64,000 nucleotides of DNA from Panopea generosa. Taxonomy: Eukaryota > Mollusca > Bivalvia > Adapedonta > Hiatellidae. The stretch is taken from the NCBI GenBank assembly GCA_029582155.1, contig CM055911.1:27617452-27681451 (forward strand). The letters are read 5' to 3'. The notes beneath the pieces were generated by a model. The model was not told the DNA's origin and did no database searches. It saw only the letters and a program-made list of their open reading frames with translations. Shown here piece after piece: positions 61,410 to 64,000 of this stretch (the stretch's first letter is position 1; every line of letters begins with the position of its first letter). Position numbers and translations under genes: made by a program.

Positions 61410-61900
61410 ATTAAAAGCATGATATTAGAGGTACATATTAGTAGTACATATCTGTAAAAACATGCTGTTAGAGGTACATATCTGTAAAACATGCTGTTAG
61501 AGGTACATATTTGTAAAACATGCTGTTAGAATCTGTAAAACATGTTGTTAGAGGTACATATCTGTAAAACATGCTGTTAGAGGAACATATCTGTAAAACA
61601 TGCTGTTAGACGTACATATCTGTAAAACATGCTGTTAGAGGTTCATATCTGTAAAGCATGCTGTTAGAGGTACATATCTGTAAAGCATGCTATTAGAGGT
61701 ACATATCTGTAAAACATGCTGTTAGAGGTACATATCTGTAAAACATGCTGTTAGAGGTACATATCTGCAAAACATGCTGTTTGAGGTACATACCTGTAAA
61801 ACATGCTGTTAGAGATACATATTTGTAAAACATGCTGTTTGAGGTACATACCTGTAAAACATGCTGTTAGAGGAACACATTTGTAAAAGATGCTGTTTGA
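61410..61900 (+). repeat. 29-bp satellite in U3 (about 16 units)
   Basis: The marker variant TAGAATCTGTAAAACATGTT appears only once (61527), so one higher-order period has been lost relative to U1 and U2. Confidence 0.9.
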
Positions 61901-63020
61901 GTTACGTACCTATAATACAAGCTATAGGAGGTATGCACCTGTGAAATATGTTGTATTGGGGATGTACCTGGTACCTGTAAAATATTGTTATTACCGGAAC
62001 GTACCTGTAAACATGTTCATAATACTGGCAATATCATTATACGTAAATTACATCAACAAGGTTTTAAGTGAGAGTGCAACAGATGTATAATGAATGAATA
62101 GGGTTTTACGGCGTACCACCACATAATAGGTTATTCGACGCCAACAGGAAGGAAGATTCCAGGTTCACTCTACATGTACAAAAACAACAAATTAACATAC
62201 CGATTAAAAAAAACATACATCAACAAATATATATGCAGAATGAACCTAGAACCTTATTACCTGCAGAACTGCAGAGTTTCAGCAAATTCTATCGTATTAC
62301 TCAATTTGTCGCTTCTTACGACATGCATAAGCCACAGTGATTCTTGCCATCACTCATGGCTCCCTGGAGCCACACAGTGGTTGATAATTTAACCACAATA
62401 GTGAACATAACAAAAAATGATAAAATGAACATGACACCCATTCGGAGGATTCCTACCCCTCTGCAGAGATCGACAGTGATTCTATTCTTAGCCGGAACAA
62501 CACGGGCTGCAACTGATGTATAAAATGGGTTTCTCATGTTTAGAAGTTATATCGTACGTATTAACAGATAATGCTTCGATTGATAAACAAACAACATTTC
62601 CATGTATATTGAAAAAAACGTGGAACTGGGTGTTTTATTCAAGAATGGTATGGTACAGTTAACAATAGTCATGTTATTGAAGAAGTATTTGTAAAACAGT
62701 TTTGCATTTGAGCAATATTCAGATATTCTCCAACACGATAAAGATTGTTTGTAACTAGAATTAAATTATCTGCTCATACTATCAAAATTCAAACTGGGAT
62801 TTTGATTAACTGTTTTCTTGATAAAAATATACAATATTTAGAATGTAAAAGAAATAAGGTAATATACTAAGTATTTAAATGTCGAAATTAACATCATTAT
62901 TTCTGTGTTTACAAATGTTAAGACGGTACACAAACATGTAATATGGTTTATACGATCGCACACAAACAACAGAGAACTTTGAATTTTAGGATAACACAGT
63001 TCATTGCCAATCGTTACAAA
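61901..63020. other. U3 spacer right of the 29-bp satellite
   Basis: Homologous to 40816-41930 and 52306-53431; non-coding. Confidence 0.6.
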
Positions 63021-63110
63021 GACGGTGGCGACTAGCAAGGCGGAACTTCAAATTCATGAGCCCCGGATTGAAAATCAAACGCGTTACAGACTGAGCTAAC
63101 CCGACCCGAG
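63021..63110 (-). mobile_element. tRNA-like SINE head in U3
   Basis: Minus-strand GTCGGGTTAGCTCAGTCTGT, then TTTGATTTTCAATCCGG and GGGCTCATGAATTTGAAGTT. Best anticodon-arm pairing of the three copies, but still not a full tRNA. Confidence 0.55.
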
Positions 63111-64000
63111 TAAAATAAATTAACAACAAAACAAATAAATAAAACAATAACACACGCTTGAAAGTGTATTACACAAAATGTATGGTAACATGTAATTAAG
63201 ACCAATAAATATTCGCATTACGCACACTCCCCAGCCATACAAATAAACATATATCAATTATGAACGTTATTCATGAACTGGCAATGGAAATTAAAACAAT
63301 GAAAAGTGTGTGATATTGAAACTGCCATTTATCTATTAACAAACAGCATGAAAATCTCAAAATAGTATACGGTTCTTAAAACATATCTGTTACTTGTAGT
63401 TAACATCAGAAAATGGTTTTCATATACAAAACTAAGGCAAACCTACGGTCCTTTCTGGCATTCATTTACTAAAATGACTAAAACGGGTCACTTGGAAACC
63501 AAGACAAGAACGCGTTAAAGAAAAATTCACAGACTATCCAAATGCGTTTGTTTACGATATATCAAGAGAATCTTATATGAGTGCCCATTTATTACTGACT
63601 TTATTAAACGAGTTTGTAAAACATACATTATGCGAGGCTCTGCATAGCAATATACCATTTTAGTCAACGAGTATTATAAATTAAATGATAAATGCACACG
63701 AATGTACTTGATATCTTATCACATTACTCAGAAATAAATGGTACATTTTCAGATAACCTCAATAACGAAAGAGAATAAATCGTCAGTTTACCATGACCAA
63801 TCAAAGTCATTTGTATATTCGGACAAGTCGGAACTTGGTAGTTCAGAATTTTACTTACGACAGCCAAGTTATACGGAAAACACCGAGCGATGAATCGGAA
63901 GTAATATTACTCCTGCACCATCAATTCTGTGTTAACATAAAATACGCAACACGTCTGAAGCGGCCTAGATCCGACTTAGGTGGTATTCCATTTTCGAACA
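63111..64000. other. U3 right-hand spacer, cut by the window end
   Basis: Homologous to 42013-42901; no gene seen. Confidence 0.6.

Larger units (their letters stand above)
54772..64000. repeat. Segmental duplication unit U3 (intact gene, cut by window end)
   Basis: Third copy, from CTGACTGCTTACC at 54772. At the window end it is still homologous to U1/U2 (its last bases match 42880-42901), so a further boundary or a fourth unit may lie just outside. Confidence 0.9.

Noticed and set aside
62316..62537. 73-codon minus-strand ORF with a possible membrane segment
   Set aside because: The equivalent frame is interrupted in U1 (a TAG in place of the Trp codon), and there is no other coding signal.

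Overview
The window is animal nuclear DNA, most probably from a bivalve or other lophotrochozoan mollusc. It is AT-rich, has no operon-like gene packing, and is full of tRNA-derived SINEs, a LINE reverse-transcriptase fossil, foldback/MITE-like DNA elements and long tandem satellites. Some repeats (the ATGCCCCCCA-bounded element with a GTCC-rich stretch, the degenerate 'CCCCGCAAACGAAG' type) look like families I associate with bivalve genomes; the species assignment is inference. Only two intact protein-coding genes can be defended, plus one broken copy of the same gene and two weak exon candidates.

Layout. 1-19.3 kb is gene-poor intergenic or intronic DNA with small duplications, three SINEs with Leu/Ser-type tRNA heads (6.8-8.5 kb), a 648-bp tandem duplication (9.3-10.6 kb), a 29-bp minisatellite (12.5 kb) and a TIR element (15.2 kb). 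A decayed LINE reverse transcriptase lies at 19.35-19.96 kb, followed by a 500-N assembly gap (20001-20500). From 21.9 to 34.1 kb the sequence is satellite: a 51-bp repeat with alternating monomer types and orientation switches, interrupted by a 3784-bp DNA transposon (24300-28083) with a perfect 26-bp terminal inverted repeat and a TACC target duplication, then two related arrays of a 26-bp repeat carrying a 12-bp palindrome.

From 34174 to the right edge the window is a tandem segmental duplication of a roughly 9-11.5-kb unit: U1 34174-43265, U2 43266-54771, U3 54772 to beyond 64000. Each unit holds, in order: SINE remnants and a 36-bp minisatellite, the gene, a CACGTG-containing MITE just after the stop codon, a 31-bp satellite, a spacer, a 29-bp satellite and a second spacer. 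U2 and U3 carry intact intronless ORFs of 576 and 578 codons. The predicted protein is secreted, with an N-terminal coiled coil and three related C-terminal modules of about 105-120 residues; I do not recognise it as a named family, and a lectin-like binding role is only a hypothesis. U1 carries a pseudogene that has lost the promoter, signal peptide and coiled coil, has an internal stop, and has a 3' frameshift.

The most interesting items are the uncharacterised triple-module secreted gene amplified in a satellite-bearing unit, the TACC-duplicating DNA transposon, and a pair of 461-463-bp MITEs with clean 4-bp target duplications whose empty sites survive in the sister units.
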